A stretch of 64,000 nucleotides of DNA, taken from the NCBI GenBank assembly GCA_028673005.1, contig CM054116.1:133835547-133899546 (forward strand), given 5' to 3'. Position numbers and translations under genes: made by a program. Positions 1-12,164 of this stretch are shown here, piece by piece. Numbering within the stretch: the stretch's first letter is position 1; every line of letters begins with the position of its first letter. The notes below the pieces were generated by a model. It was not told the origin of the DNA. It worked only from the letters and a program-made list of their open reading frames with translations, and did no database searches. The stretch is from Tanypteryx hageni. Lineage: Eukaryota > Arthropoda > Insecta > Odonata > Petaluridae.

Positions 1-429
1 TATTTTATCTGAAGACTTTTTCGATATGACTAATATTTTACGAGTTATGAGGAAAAGTTCGTTTTTTGTTTTCGGTAAATTGATACCCCTGATTGGGTTA
101 TGTGAAAACCATTTATACCCTATTGTTATTGTCTTTGTCCATAACTCTTAAATACCAAAGTTCATGAAAATTCGTTTGGTGTAAGTTGAGAACGAGCGTG
201 AGTACGGACGGACGGACAGAACGAAGCTAATAGACACAAACTATGGAAACGAAACGATCCTAAAAATATATTCGGTAGGAAGCGTGAAAATATTTAGATT
301 ATCACTCGCCATAATCTTTATTACGTAGCTCCCCAGTGCTTAAATTTTAAATTTATTTAATCGGTTCCGTCAATCATTATTGTTCGTCTAAAGTTATTTT
401 TTAAATGTGACATTTAAATTGATTTGCTC
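1..429. other. AT-rich sequence, no gene seen
   Basis: AT-rich non-coding sequence with no frame that looks coding. A short run of CGGA units lies near 205-220. Nothing else recognisable. Confidence 0.4.
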
Positions 430-1085
430 GATTATTTATTTTTTACTCTCTCCATACGTAGTATAGGGGAAATTATTGTCTTCATGAAAGACATCGGTTT
501 CGAGATTTTAACGGAAATACACGTTTTGAGGTACCATGAACACGTTTTGACCCTTTTCTTGATGATGATGTGTGTGTATGTGACATGTTTTTTGTGGGTG
601 TTCTAACTCAAAAACTATTAATTGAGCCAACGCGAAGTTTTATATTTAGCATTTTTATAAAGTTCACAAGAATTGATTAGTTTTTGGTAAAAATCGGTCA
701 ACCGGAAGTGGGTTTTTACTCTTGTCACTTATCCGTTATTTTCAAATATTTGCTTTAATACTTTATAGATGTAAAAATGTACTAGAATAAAAGTTGTAGA
801 AAATTAAATTTTCTACAACCTTTGTTTGGAACATTTTCCCATATAATGCATTGTTTAAGAGCTATCTTATGTTTTATGCTGCCACCACCACGCCACCTAC
901 CGACTGTTAAAAATTGACGCTTAGTTACGTCTTAGTAACGCTCCTCTTTCTTTTCTTAATTGTTGGAGCGTTATGGCTACATCTAATACTAGAAGGCTAT
1001 GGTTTGAGTTTATTTATGTTCTTTGTAAAGTCTAAAATTTTCTCGGTTTCTTAAAATATTTATTATTATGTAACCTATTTGGAAT
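430..1085 (-). repeat. Interspersed repeat family R2, copy A (reverse orientation)
   Basis: Read on the minus strand, this stretch matches 42380-43000 over most of its length. Shared landmarks, in order, are ACCATAGCCTTCT, GGTAGGTGGCGTGGTGG, a paired TTTCTACAAC segment, AAAAACTAATCAATTC-like sequence, GAGTTAGA/GAACACCCACAAAA, an ACACG(T)TTTTGAGG segment, and a terminal ATACTACGTATGGAGA. I estimate roughly three-quarters identity by eye. There is no coding potential. The family is not named here; the conserved terminal sequence suggests the 3' end of a retroelement or a non-autonomous element. Confidence 0.7.
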
Positions 1086-2279
1086 TTTTAGAAATATTAC
1101 AGATATGGAGAAAGTCATGTGGTGGCCACATCAGATTTTCTAATGTATGTTCGTTAAAAGTCACCGAAATTCATCCCACTAAATTTATTCTCTCAGTAAA
1201 AAACTCGCAAAGCAAAGTAAACGTCGCATTTGTTATAATGTAAGACGCGGAGTTTTGAATGTGCTGCGGTTGCGATTGTTCTAAAATTTGAATTTAATAA
1301 ATATCCTTTGATTAATTTAGCAGCCCTGGAAAGTTAGAATAACATGATTCCGAATGCAACCATTTTCTGAGGTTTAAAGCAACTCCATTTTATCATATTG
1401 AAGAAAAAGACAAAATCTCGCTTGCTGAACCATTAAAAATGATCCTGAAGGCAAAATCATTATTTCGGATTTATACGAAAACTTTAAGAAAAGGAATTTG
1501 TTTTCCATTTTGTTTCAGGTAATATTTTGACCTTGGGCAATGGAATACTGTCAGTGCTCATTCAAAGATTTCAAAATTTGAAACAGCTTTGCATTTAGTA
1601 TATTATTAGTCGAGATATAGCAATAGACGCGAAGAGTGCATGTAATTTAAGATTCTCTTTACGCTTTATTCGTCATCTTAAAATGAATAGTTTTCCTCTT
1701 TTCAACAACTACTTACTCATGATATATAAGACAAAATGTTAACCATATTCAATGGAACAAATCTTTTTCTATCAATAGTATTTATTCGGCCTTTGGTGAT
1801 GCATTGTGCACAGGCGCGCCGATAGTTTGTCATGAGCGGCTGCTGATAAAATGCATTTCAACTGGGTCAACAAAGGAAAGCGGTACTTTTATTTATTAAT
1901 TTCTTTTTCCTGGTATATTTTGTAATTTATTCGAATCGTCAGCTCTTCCTTTAACGTCTTAAATATAAATAGCTCGAGAAATTTCGCGTTTTAAATCCGT
2001 TTTCGTTCATAGTATATTCGAAAAGTTCCTATCATTTTTCACGGAGAGCTTTTTTTGTTTTGTATCGGATTCAAATATTCGTTCACCTCGCTGTCACGCT
2101 TCCATAAAAAACGACCGCTTTCCCTAACGCGATGGCAATCCACGGCTCCAGTCCACTTTCGAGCACGAGATACCCCAAGAACCTAATCTAACTTTATAAC
2201 AATGTAAATCAAAACCATCGTGAAAGTCAGCCCATCATTCGTTTCTTTTGTGTGTGTCCCTTTCCATTGGGCCCCAGAG
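1086..2279. other. AT-rich sequence, no gene seen
   Basis: Mostly AT-rich, becoming more GC-rich after 2040. No long frame, splice-bounded exon or recognisable repeat was found. Confidence 0.4.
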
Positions 2280-2282
2280 AAT

Positions 2283-2335
2283 GCGTGCGTGTGTGTGTGT
2301 GGGGGGGGGGGTTGTGTGGGTGTGTGTGTGCGGCG
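2283..2335 (+). repeat. (GT)n microsatellite with interrupting poly-G run
   Basis: Alternating GT, then a run of about a dozen G, then GT/GGGT again. Short frames that run through it give Cys/Val-rich low-complexity peptides and are not genes. Confidence 0.9.
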
Positions 2336-2409
2336 GCCAAAAGACCGTCTTTCTGCCGACTTACATTTCTCCACGTCCCTTACAAAATTCTCCGTCGACA
2401 GTCTAGATC

Positions 2410-3030
2410 AAAGACTCCCTCACAGCATCTCTCTCTCTTTCTCTCTGAGCGTCTCTCTCTGCTTCTCTCTTTCTCCGGTTCCCGTCCTTTCTTTCTCTCT
2501 CTTCTTCTCTCTCTCAGTCGAACCGATTACCTCACACCCATCCTCTCTCGGAACACAGAGAGAGAAAGGCAGAGGAGAATGGGGAGAAGCAGAGCGCGCG
2601 GGCCATTTGCCATATGCTCCACGGAGGCCTTAGGGGGCCCCCGCGACTGCCAATCCCCCTTTCTCCTCTCTCTCTATCCGTCTTCCCCCTTCCTTCCCCT
2701 CTCTAACACTCGCAGCGCTGCCGTCGCCCCAAATCCCACGTGACAGAGAGTCTCCGAGATCCCACGGCGCACCTCGAAATTGACTCTGGGACAGCGGCAC
2801 CCGCATCCCTCTTCCAGTGAGAGAGAGAGGTGCCGCCTTCCTGTCCCTTTCTCCCTCTGACCCCTTTCCTCTTTATCCCTCTGCCTACTACCCCTTCGAA
2901 ACGGTTCCCAAATCCCTCTTTTTCGCCTCCTCCTCCACTTCTTCTCCTTTCGCGCGCTTTCCCTTCCCTTCTCTCTCAGGCCGATTGACCCTCTCGCTCG
3001 CCTCCTCCCTTTTCCCGCGCCTCCTCTCTA
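2410..3030 (+). repeat. CT-rich polypyrimidine tract
   Basis: Imperfect CTCT and CCTT blocks dominate the plus strand, interrupted by CpG-containing sequence. Overlapping frames of 101-163 codons encode Ser/Leu/Pro-rich low-complexity peptides in several frames at once, which points to composition and not selection. Confidence 0.85.
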
Positions 3031-3122
3031 AAGAACACACTCCGTCCTTATTGGCGGCCGTAACGAATCAGAGATGGCAGCACTGTCGCCCGCATGTGTT
3101 GCTCAAGGCGCAGCGTACTTAA

Positions 3123-4600
3123 TGCCTTTTTGATAGTTATCTCTCTCTCTCTTTCGAGATAAAAAAATGGATGATTTAAAAGGGGCCTTCCCCCCCTGCG
3201 AATAGCGGTGCTATGAATATTTAAAACGTTCTAATCCTTGTTTGTACTTAGTTGATTTTTAAATAGATGACATATCTAATAATGTGACAAGTCGATATAA
3301 TTTTTTTTCGGTAGATATTTTTTATACGTCCTGAACTTTATATATCTGATATGGTCCTTGAATAGAATGAGCATATTATTCTCTTTTAACTTTGTTATTA
3401 CGGCGAATTTCTTGAACTATATGACAACATTGTCAATTCATCAAATAACCCTGAGAAAGCGATATAGCATGGAACAACAAAACAGCGAGAGCCTTCGTGC
3501 TATAGAATTTGCACTTTTACAGTGCATCGGTGAAATAAGGTGAGATCATGGCTAATATCAGTAGTCGTTTATTACTTTAAATTCTCTCTTTTTTAGAGTT
3601 ATTCATAATATTTCATTGAATAGCGAAAAGTAATGCACTGTTGAAGATTTATCTGTTTATTGGCAAATAACAAAAGATAATCGGAATTCCTACACCTATA
3701 AAACATTCTTAAACGGCGAAAATTTCCACTTAAAAACTCCTATAAGTACAGAATCTGAAATGTACAATATTCGTTTACTAGTTTAGTTATTAGCTAAAAC
3801 GTACGCTTGCCATAATGGTTTCAACTGATAGATAAACATTCATAAGGAACTTCCACTAAATACCCCATCAGTTTTTACATTAAATAGGCTCTATGTACGA
3901 TAACGAAGAAAATTGTAAATTATCAAACATTTTAGTAGCTCGGTGTCTTTTTCCAAGTCAATTCATAAGAATTTGACACCCCTTTTGGATAATAAAAATA
4001 TGTTTAATTGTGTATGCATGAATTATCCATATCATCAGAATATAGCATTATGCCAACCGAACAAAACTAAAAGAAGTTTCTGATTCTTGTGTAAAATATA
4101 AAAATCATTTTAACGAGAGACAGAATAGTCCATGTTGATATCTTTAAATTGCGTTATAATTTATAAACGAATGAATTATGGCGTGCTTATGTTTTAGTCA
4201 ATAGCTAAATCAGAATAAGATTATTGTAAATATCGGATGGCGTATTTTATCTATAGTAGTTTGTGCCTTAATTATTAATTCTAATAGTAATAATTGATTA
4301 GAATTCAAGTTTGAAAAACACGATACTGCTCCATCTTACAAAAAATGGATGGTAGCAATCATTCTTGTTTTTCTTATCAATCGCTTCTCTTAATTAGTAT
4401 TTCATCTTTACCAAAAAATAATTTTGAATTTTCAAGTTCGCTTCATGGCTCGTATGAAATAAATTATCAAAATAGATCAAAAGGTTAACTAGTATTATTT
4501 GGATCGTCGCATGAATTAACCAGGGGCATGGATTTCCGTTATTTCTATTCATAGGCAAAGATCGACAATTAATTTGGAAAGTGAGTCATATTTATTCTTC
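3123..4600. other. AT-rich sequence, no gene seen
   Basis: AT-rich sequence after a short (CT)n block near 3140. The only frames are about 60 codons long, with no recognisable similarity. Confidence 0.4.
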
Positions 4601-5309
4601 GAATTTTAATGAATGCGGTTGCCATTTTTATTCAAGGGACTCAACCACGTGTTATTTTATACAGTTTCTTTCGCACGGTCGTCAAAAATTATAGTAATCC
4701 GGACGCCTTTGAAGACTTCCTTTTATTCGCCCTGCGGCCTCGGTCGGTGTGAAATTTCCCTCGGACCGAGAGTCCGTCCACAATTTTCGTTTAACGCGTC
4801 CGCATGAGCCATCGGGGATTAATGGCACATTCCCGTCGCGTTAAGTTCTCGGCGACGTAATCGAATCTGTTGCGGTGTTGGAGGTCGGGAGGGACGAGAG
4901 GCGGCATTGGAGACGCCACCCTCTCTTTCCTCCCCCTCCCTTTCCTCCCTCCCTCTCACCCTCTAGAGTTCGAATCGTTAGCGGAAAACGGAACTGGAAG
5001 GGAAACGCGGAAGAAGGAGAATTCCGCCGTGAGAGAGTGATAAGACTCCTCTCTGGATCTTAAATTTCCGTGTCCTGCGGCGGAATTGGAAAGCGGGAGA
5101 GATGGGGCGGGAGGGGGGGGGGAGAAACCACGTGACGCCTGAGGTGGACGGCGTAAGGGCCCTCTTCGGTCGGGGGCGTAAATAAGACGGAGGGCATAAG
5201 TCACACATCCACAGCGAGAGGGCAATTTTAGGTCCGGACCTCGAGTAAACCTATCGGCCTTCTAGTTTCCCTTCGCCATATGGCTTATTAAAATCCTGCT
5301 CAGTCTCTT
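4601..5309. other. Relatively GC-rich, CpG-containing stretch, no gene recognised
   Basis: GC-richer than its surroundings, with frequent CpG, a CT block at 4915-4965 and a poly-G run at about 5110-5120. The composition could fit a regulatory region or a non-repetitive remnant, but no coding exon or motif cluster is convincing. Confidence 0.3.
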
Positions 5310-5520
5310 TGAATGTCTCTTATCCCTCGTCTCCTCTCTTCCGTATTGGACCCGTTCTCCGTCCGCCTTTTTGTCTCCTCCACGCCATCCGTCTCCCTCT
5401 ACTCTTTTCCCTCCTTCGCGCCTCCCCTCTCCACTCATCTTCTGTTCTCTTCTTCTCTCCTCTGTTTCCCCCTCTTCTCCATTTCTGCGACTCTCTCCTT
5501 TCCTCATATTTGTTTCCGAC
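5310..5520 (+). repeat. CT-rich polypyrimidine tract
   Basis: Dense CTCC/TTCTC composition. All three plus-strand frames are open with Ser/Phe/Leu-rich translations, the signature of low complexity. Confidence 0.8.
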
Positions 5521-6017
5521 GAAGTTCTGTCCTTTATTCTTTCTATTCTCCTTATCTGTGACCTATGGAAAACCTATTCCAAGACCCAATGAACTGGATT
5601 TATAACTAACACACTAGAACAAATGTCTATTCGTCCTTTGTTCCTTTCCGCAGAATTAATGCCGTATTTTAGTTTTGTGACCCTCGGACTGAAAATACGA
5701 AAATATCCCGTAATATCATCGCCATTTTTTGTAGCAGTGATTTTTCATCGTCTTGCATTCTCTGTCAAACAAGCGGATCCTTTTTTGAATTCAAAAGTTA
5801 AAATTATACAGTCTAAATTTGTATTGACGGGTAGACCGTTCATCATTTTTTTTCTCTTCTCCTAGCATTCAGTTAGGCGAATTACTTAATCATAAAATTT
5901 TTTAATTCTTTGTTTTGTTGCCATTCTCGGGAAATCATTCTAACATTTTATTCCTTTTCATCGATGTCTTTCGAAGTAGTTAGATTGTTTGTATTCTGAG
6001 ATAGGGAGTGGTACAAA
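5521..6017. other. AT-rich sequence, no gene seen
   Basis: No gene or repeat recognised. An 80-codon frame at 5623-5865 shows no family resemblance. Confidence 0.4.
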
Positions 6018-6263
6018 CAGGGGCGGACTGACAGTCAGAGGTATAAAATTTATAAAGAACACGCGGTCAGCCCCCCTCCCATCGCACTATTAGCGGATAG
6101 TGGTTCAAATCTTATTAAAACCAAGTAATATAAGAGAGAGAAAATTTTATCATGGAAAAGGATAACTAATTGATAAAATTAATGTATAAGTTTCAGCAGA
6201 CCGACCCTTTGGCTTACCGGTCTGGTGATTGCACCGGAAGGTTATATGGTCAGTCCGCCTTTG
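6018..6263. mobile_element. hAT-type short non-autonomous element (MITE), 246 bp, with 8-bp target duplication
   Basis: The left end reads CAGGGGCGGACTGAC and the right end, reverse complemented, reads CAAAGGCGGACTGAC, so 13 of 15 terminal bases match. The element is flanked on both sides by an identical GGTACAAA (6010-6017 and 6264-6271), the 8-bp target duplication characteristic of hAT transposons. The interior has no transposase. The perfect duplication fixes the boundaries to the base. Confidence 0.9.
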
Positions 6264-6271
6264 GGTACAAA

Positions 6272-6829
6272 TACCATCCAATTGATGAAGACTTTTGGAT
6301 GAATTTCCTTTCTGATGAATGCTCTCATTCTTTTGTTTTCTTGCACACACCTGTCCGTTAAAACATTTATGTTAGAGGAAGCCGGCATCATACTGAGAAA
6401 AATGTAAGATGTAATATACGACTCTTAAACATAAATAAATTGTAAAGTATATTTATATAGATATGTTTAAGTGGAGATTTTTTTAAAGTGCTTGAAATGA
6501 TCGTCACATCCCGAGGCCGCCTGAAAGTGGACGCTCTCTGTCTCAGCTGTCTGGACCGAATGCGACTGTACGCTCCGTGTGCTCAGCAACACTTCAAATA
6601 TAAAATCTCATCAGCAAAGCAGTGAATTTTTAATTTCACCTCTCCGGTACGCATTCGGCGGAATGAGCCCGAATTTACGTCGTAAGACGAGGTGGAGTCG
6701 CACAGTGCGTTACTTTGCCCATCGCAATTTTCGCGTGCTAACACTTTCGCTGGCTCATATTAATCGCGTAGCGTTCATCACCTTCCCGCCGTTGTTTGCC
6801 TCGATAAACCTTCGCGCCCTTCCTCCGCT
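6272..6829. other. No gene seen
   Basis: AT-rich to about 6490, then a moderately GC-rich, CpG-containing stretch. A 107-codon frame (6579-6902) runs into the adjacent CT tract and shows no recognisable domain. Confidence 0.4.
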
Positions 6830-7110
6830 TAATTCTCTCTCCTTATACTCCCTCCCTCCCTCTCCCTCCCTTCCTCTCCCCTCCTCCCTCTTCGCCACTT
6901 AATCTTCCCCCCTCCCAGCCACTTCCGCAATGTGTCCATCCACCCCTCTGTTGCCTGAGTGGACTCGAGGGACCTCCGCTCTCTCCCTCAACAATAGCCG
7001 TGCGATCTTCCGCTGAGAATATGTGTTCTCTCTCTCTCTCCCCTTCCCTCTCTCCCCTCCCTCTCCCTCCATCCCCTCCCATCTCCCCCCATCCCTTCCC
7101 CTCCTCCACG
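6830..7110 (+). repeat. CT-rich polypyrimidine tract
   Basis: CCCTCC and CTCTCT blocks separated by a short mixed segment. Both strands give open low-complexity frames (Gly/Glu/Arg-rich on the minus strand). Confidence 0.85.
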
Positions 7111-7289
7111 CCCCCCTCGGGACGACCAAAGTGGATTAGCCCCTTCCTCGAATTTGCTGCGAACCAAGAAACGGAGCGTTCCGTCTCGCTGACTCGCTTT
7201 AAACCAAAGCACATAGGATGATGAAAGAAGCATATATCTATTATAAATAGCTACTTCTTACGTAGGATATATGATACGGGAGAATATAA

Positions 7290-8250
7290 ATCTTTATGTA
7301 GTTCTTCAGCCCTAGAATTTTGAATGACGAAATATCTTTGGATAAAACCGACGGAAAAAAACGAAATACCAAACATTCTCATTTTTAAGGGGTGTTTTCC
7401 GTCCACATTGTTTCAATTCCACCCTCTTCTCAATAAGAAATCGGTTCTGGGCATTAAAAAATTTCTTTTTTAAATTAGTTAAAATTAACGTTGAAACTCG
7501 GGACGAAAACAGTTCTATAGATGAAATAATGTTTATTTTTTTAGACTAAATTCAAATCCGTGGCGAATTGAAGTAAAAACTCGTCTTTTATTGAGGAATG
7601 AGGGACATTTTAAACAAAATATGACTCACCACGGCAACGTGCACGGTGCTTTTAAATAGGAATTGATATACCCAGTGTAATGGCATCAATTTAATGTTTT
7701 AATCGGAATCAGTGTCGTAACTACGGCGGGGCAAGCGGGGCATGTGCGCATCTAAGTAAGAGGCCAAAAAATATCCAAATAGTAACTAAATAAACTAGAG
7801 AAAATAATTCTTTTGACTGTGGGTGGATCAAATATTTAATAGTTTGCCCCGGCCGCTAAAATATCAGCATCAGCGCCGTAACTAGCTTAATCTTAATCAA
7901 TGGTCTATATTACAATACCATTGATTTCGAACTATGGATGAAATTTTAGAAAATGTGAAAAATATTTTAATATCGTGTTTCGTGGTTTATCGAGAAATTT
8001 TTAACTTTTCAATTATTGAACGAAATTAACGGGGGAATTTAAATATGGTAGGACGAGATTGTGGAAATAGTATTGCCAAAAACTTGTATTACTAACGACG
8101 AAGATATTATAATGATGTCACACGTATTACGCGATTTAATTATCCAGATACATACTATAAGACGTCATAATCCATACGCACGAAATATCCTAATTTTTCC
8201 ATAAATTCTAATGCAACACATAGTCTATTGTCATCATTACGATTATTGTT
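7290..8250 (+). repeat. Interspersed repeat family R3, copy 1
   Basis: The stretch shares ordered blocks with 15010-15930. These are TTTAAGGGGTSTTTT, an ACTCGGGACGAAAAC/TCTCGGGACCAAAAC block, a block around the CGAATTGAAG/CGAATTAACG variants, a CCACGGCAAC/CCATGGCAAC block, a TTTTCAATTATTGAAC block and ACTAACGACGAAGA/GCTAACGACGAAAA. It is divergent and non-coding. Near 7712-7870 lies a probable internal insertion with CAGTGTCGTAACTACGG at one side and a GCCCCGGCCGC block at the other, resembling a degenerate hAT-type short element. Confidence 0.6.
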
Positions 8251-8409
8251 ATTGCTGATACAGTGCTATCTGAACCACGAAACTTGAAATGCGAAAACCT
8301 GGACGCGAGACAATTGCCAGAAAATTTGCTATCTCTAGATATGTGGCTTTAATATTGCGGAAAATGGGTAATATTCTGCGTGAACCCTTGCAAGGTAATA
8401 ATTATCTTA

Positions 8410-8467
8410 CATATATATATATATATATATGTGTGTATGTATGTATGTATGTATGTGTGTGTGTGTG
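8410..8467 (+). repeat. Compound microsatellite (TA)n(TATG)n(TG)n
   Basis: About ten TA units pass into TATG repeats and then TG repeats. A 101-codon frame crossing it contains a Tyr-Ile and Tyr-Val/Cys alternation and is not a gene. Confidence 0.95.
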
Positions 8468-9779
8468 GACTCCGCGTTGCTCAAGTGCTGTTGCCTTGGA
8501 TATAGCGTTTGTTTATATGCAAGTGGCGATCTTGGTGTATGGTGGATGTTCTAGGAAACGCTTGCAGTATTTAAGTACCGAACACTATATATAAATATAA
8601 TAGCACTTATGTATGAAAAATTAACTTTTCATAACTTGCCCCTATAAAGTCACATTACTAACTGGACGATAAAATGAGAAAAAATTATCATCCGGCAAAC
8701 CACATGCAATGACTATTGTAATTCCACGGGAATGAACCGGGAAAAATTAATCCTCGCCAATAATAAGTACTCCACCAATCATATATTTCAAGAGGACGAG
8801 AGTTTTGCCTTTTTTATGTCTATCGATTCCTTTCAAAACCTACACAATTAAAATTCAAGACCCGAGTGGAATTTAATAACGTTGTCCGTAACGCCGGTGA
8901 TGCGAGCAATTTTCAAATGAAAACATGCATTTATTTCTTTTAGCCAGAGATAAACTAACTTTTCTGTATCGGAATGAAACGCTCGACACAATATGTTTAT
9001 TGTTATTTCGGATTGCTCCGCGCAATAATGGAATTTAAATTAAAATTCGAGAACTTTTTTTCGAGTGGGACCAATTAAACGGCCATCCTATTATTTTTCG
9101 ATAATTAAATACGTCGATTACTTGCCAAATATCGCACTCACTCCGTCATGCAAAATGAAAACTCATTCTCCGCTTCATGTAGATGCGATAAAATTAAATA
9201 TAAATATTAAAAGCCTCTCCGAATTTTTCGCGGGACGTAATTTTTGCGGATCTGTTTTTTAACGCCGTTACCGATTCCTTTATTCTTCGGTTACCTAAAT
9301 ATGACGCGAGCCAAGCTCTCGTAATGAGGGACATCATTTCCTCGAAAACGAAGTTCAAAGGGCGTATACGTATATTATAGTATATATTCCTTACCTCGGC
9401 GAGAAGAGAGAGAGAGAATATTCTCCCGTATTATCTAGATACGGGAGGGAGCTATTTTTTCGTGGGATAGAGACGTCTCTCATGAATATTAAAAGGCATT
9501 TTTCTTGGCTCGGGCGCTTATGGGGTATTCCCCTATCGGAGGCGATGTTCCCGTCTCGGAGGGAAATTCTCTCTCTCAAAGAAACTATATCGGTTAAGAA
9601 TGGAAAAGGAGCGCTATAAAAATACGGTTCGACGAGTGGCCGTCAAGTGTTCGTATAAAAACACGGGGTCCTTTAATTTCGGAATCCGCTCCATCTCGTC
9701 CCACGCTCCTCGACCCGCTTTGCATCTGCTTGATTCGGTCGCCGTTACCATTTCCATCGCGTTCCTGAACGCGATCCTT
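8468..9779. other. No gene seen
   Basis: AT-rich non-coding sequence with GC-richer patches near 9400-9780. No recognisable gene or repeat. Confidence 0.4.
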
Positions 9780-10085
9780 GAATCACTTCCTTCTGCCTTC
9801 CCTCTCTCAAATGGAACTGGAATTCAAATCCCGACCCTCCTAACAACCACCCCCCACCCCCCTCATTCTTATACCCATGCTCTCCCTCTTCTCCCTTAAA
9901 TCACACCGATGCTCGCACTTCCCTCGTCCTTCTTTGTCTACCCCATTTTAAAGCATCTCGTTTGGGGCCTCAACGGGACGAGATGGACCGAGGGTCCGCT
10001 ACTGTCCCCCCCCCCCCCTCCTCCTCCTATCCTCCATACTCTCCTACCTCTCTCTCCTTCCCACCCACGATCTTCTAACCTTACC
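9780..10085 (+). repeat. C/T-rich tract with poly-C run
   Basis: Pyrimidine-rich sequence including a run of about 12 C near 10007-10018. The 99- to 100-codon frames across it are Ser/Pro/Leu-rich low complexity. Confidence 0.75.
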
Positions 10086-10253
10086 TCTCTATTCTGCTTG
10101 CCTACGTCTACTCCACTTCTCCGCCGCCGAAAGTCATCTGGTGCTGTCGGTGAAGGTCTATTTCGGATAGTATGCAAAAATATGGCTGACATTTTTCCTT
10201 TAAGTTTCTGATTACTTAATAGTAATTAAGTAGTGCAGAGTCGATAATTTTTA

Positions 10254-10916
10254 GCCTACTTTCCAGAATGGAAATATACACAGTTTCGTCGTTGTGTCTG
10301 TCTTTCTGTCCAAATGTCTGTCTTCCCTATTAACTTTTGAACCAGTAGACCGATTTTCATGACACTTGGTGGAAATCTCTTGCTACATGGGCCGAGCTCC
10401 CGATGATAGTTTTTGTTGCGAAGTTTGAAAGTCCCGGGTTCGATTCCAGAAACTATACATAATTCCCATTTGATTTACATGTGAAATCTGAAATCCATCG
10501 TGCAGGGTAATTTTCTCTTGCACATTAAAATATCTTAGAATTGTAATATCGGAGTGAGTTTTGTACTATTCTCTGAGAAAAGGAATGTAGATTCTAATTT
10601 TATCGTAGTATCTTGCTTATTGATCGTATTTCTTCGGATTTCGCGTAAATACTGGCGTTTTTGCAGTCTTTATCACTTATTATGAGAGTGTTGCCATTGT
10701 TGGACTCGGATTCGGTATAGCCTAGTACATAAACGCGTTATTTTTGCCACAAAAAATACGCGTGATCAATTTAGTTTTTCGTTAGAATGTATTTGTAATA
10801 TTTTATAACAATTATTAAAATTGGAGAACACAAAGAGCAACATATCCGCGGTGATTTTAAAGTTAGTATTAAAGCCAATATAAGTATTAAAATAAATGAT
10901 TAAATGGAAAGCAGGC
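10254..10916 (+). mobile_element. Repeat family R1, copy 1: non-autonomous element with short terminal inverted repeats
   Basis: The left end is GCCTACTTTCC and the right end is GGAAAGCAGGC, which are inverted complements with one mismatch. Inside are a GTCTGTC-rich stretch, the block TTTTGAACC...GACCGATTTTCATGA, a CCCGGGTTCGATTCC block containing a tRNA B-box-like GGTTCGATTCC, and GCACATTAAAATATCTTAG. The same order is seen at 23538-24155. No open frame of note. Classification as a DNA transposon derivative rests on the inverted ends; the B box raises the possibility that a SINE is built in. Confidence 0.7.
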
Positions 10917-12164
10917 ATCATAAGTTCCGTTTGGATCATCTTGGGTTAAAATTTGTATTGAAAATATTCCATGGTTTGATAACGAGTTTTTAATTAAGTA
11001 TGCCCTCCCAATGTGGGGTGGAAAGTGTTCGACTGTTTCTTCTGCAGTAAATGCAAAGCGAAACATCCGTGGTCTTCCTTCGTTATACTTTATTTTTATC
11101 AACCACGATAGCGGAGAACCGAGTTGACTGTTGTCGAGGAAACTAAGATAATAATTATGAAACTAGTAAATGGCTCGTGAAACGCCAGATGAAATTTAAA
11201 AAATACGTGAAATTTACAATCAGATACAGGAGTTGCACATTTAATAAACTTAAACGATTATTTTCGAAAGCTGAGACTACCGAAAACGATTTTGGTTGAA
11301 TCTGAATGGAGGAGAGGCTGGAGTGAACGTTTTTCGATTAAGTGCAGCAAAGTAGATACATTGAAAAGAGTAGTATTGCTATACGCCTATTTCACCGCTT
11401 AATAAGATTTTTTCCTTTTCGTAAACTCAAACTTATACCAACATGTAAAATCAACCTAACGGACTATCAAGTTTGAGCATGCAATCTTTTGGGCATTTTC
11501 TAGGCATTTGGGTTTAAGAAGCTAATCCTAGCACGAAAATTATATTTATCAATTTCATTTCAGCTGCAGTAATTTTGACGGAGAACCGTATTATTGAGGT
11601 ATTTTTGGCAAAAAACATGATATTGCTTATAAAATGGCGACAAAGATACATGATTAATAGATTAATAGATAAACACAAAAAACAAAGCATTTCAACATTT
11701 CTCTTTTAACGAAAGCACTTGATTTAAAATACTCAAATATCAGTAAAAAAATCTCTCTCCTTCCCTCTCGTTAGTGACTCGGACCTTCGTTCATGACCAT
11801 TTTGGGCGTAATATGAAATCTCAGATTAATTAAAATCGTAGCGAGGACTTTTGGAATATAATGGAATGATGACTTATAATTCTCCAGATCGCGTGATAAA
11901 AATGGCATTAAGACAGAGAAAGTTTCGCTCATATTGTGCGCGGCCGTCGCCGGGAAAGGGCCTTTCGGAGAAGGTCGGGTTGGTCCTCTTTCAATTCGGC
12001 GGAAGTCCCTCCCCTTCTTTTGTTCTCATTCTCTTTGACTTTTGCCTCCCTTCCTGTTTCCTCAGCGGATCACTCCGTGAAAAGTTTTCGCTGTGTTATT
12101 GATTCTATCGACGCCAGAAAGAATAAAGATTGTCCGAAATCAACTGTTCTCACCCGAGCGGAGG
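10917..12164. other. No gene seen
   Basis: AT-rich sequence becoming GC-richer after 11900. Frames of 71-106 codons have no recognisable domain. Confidence 0.4.
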
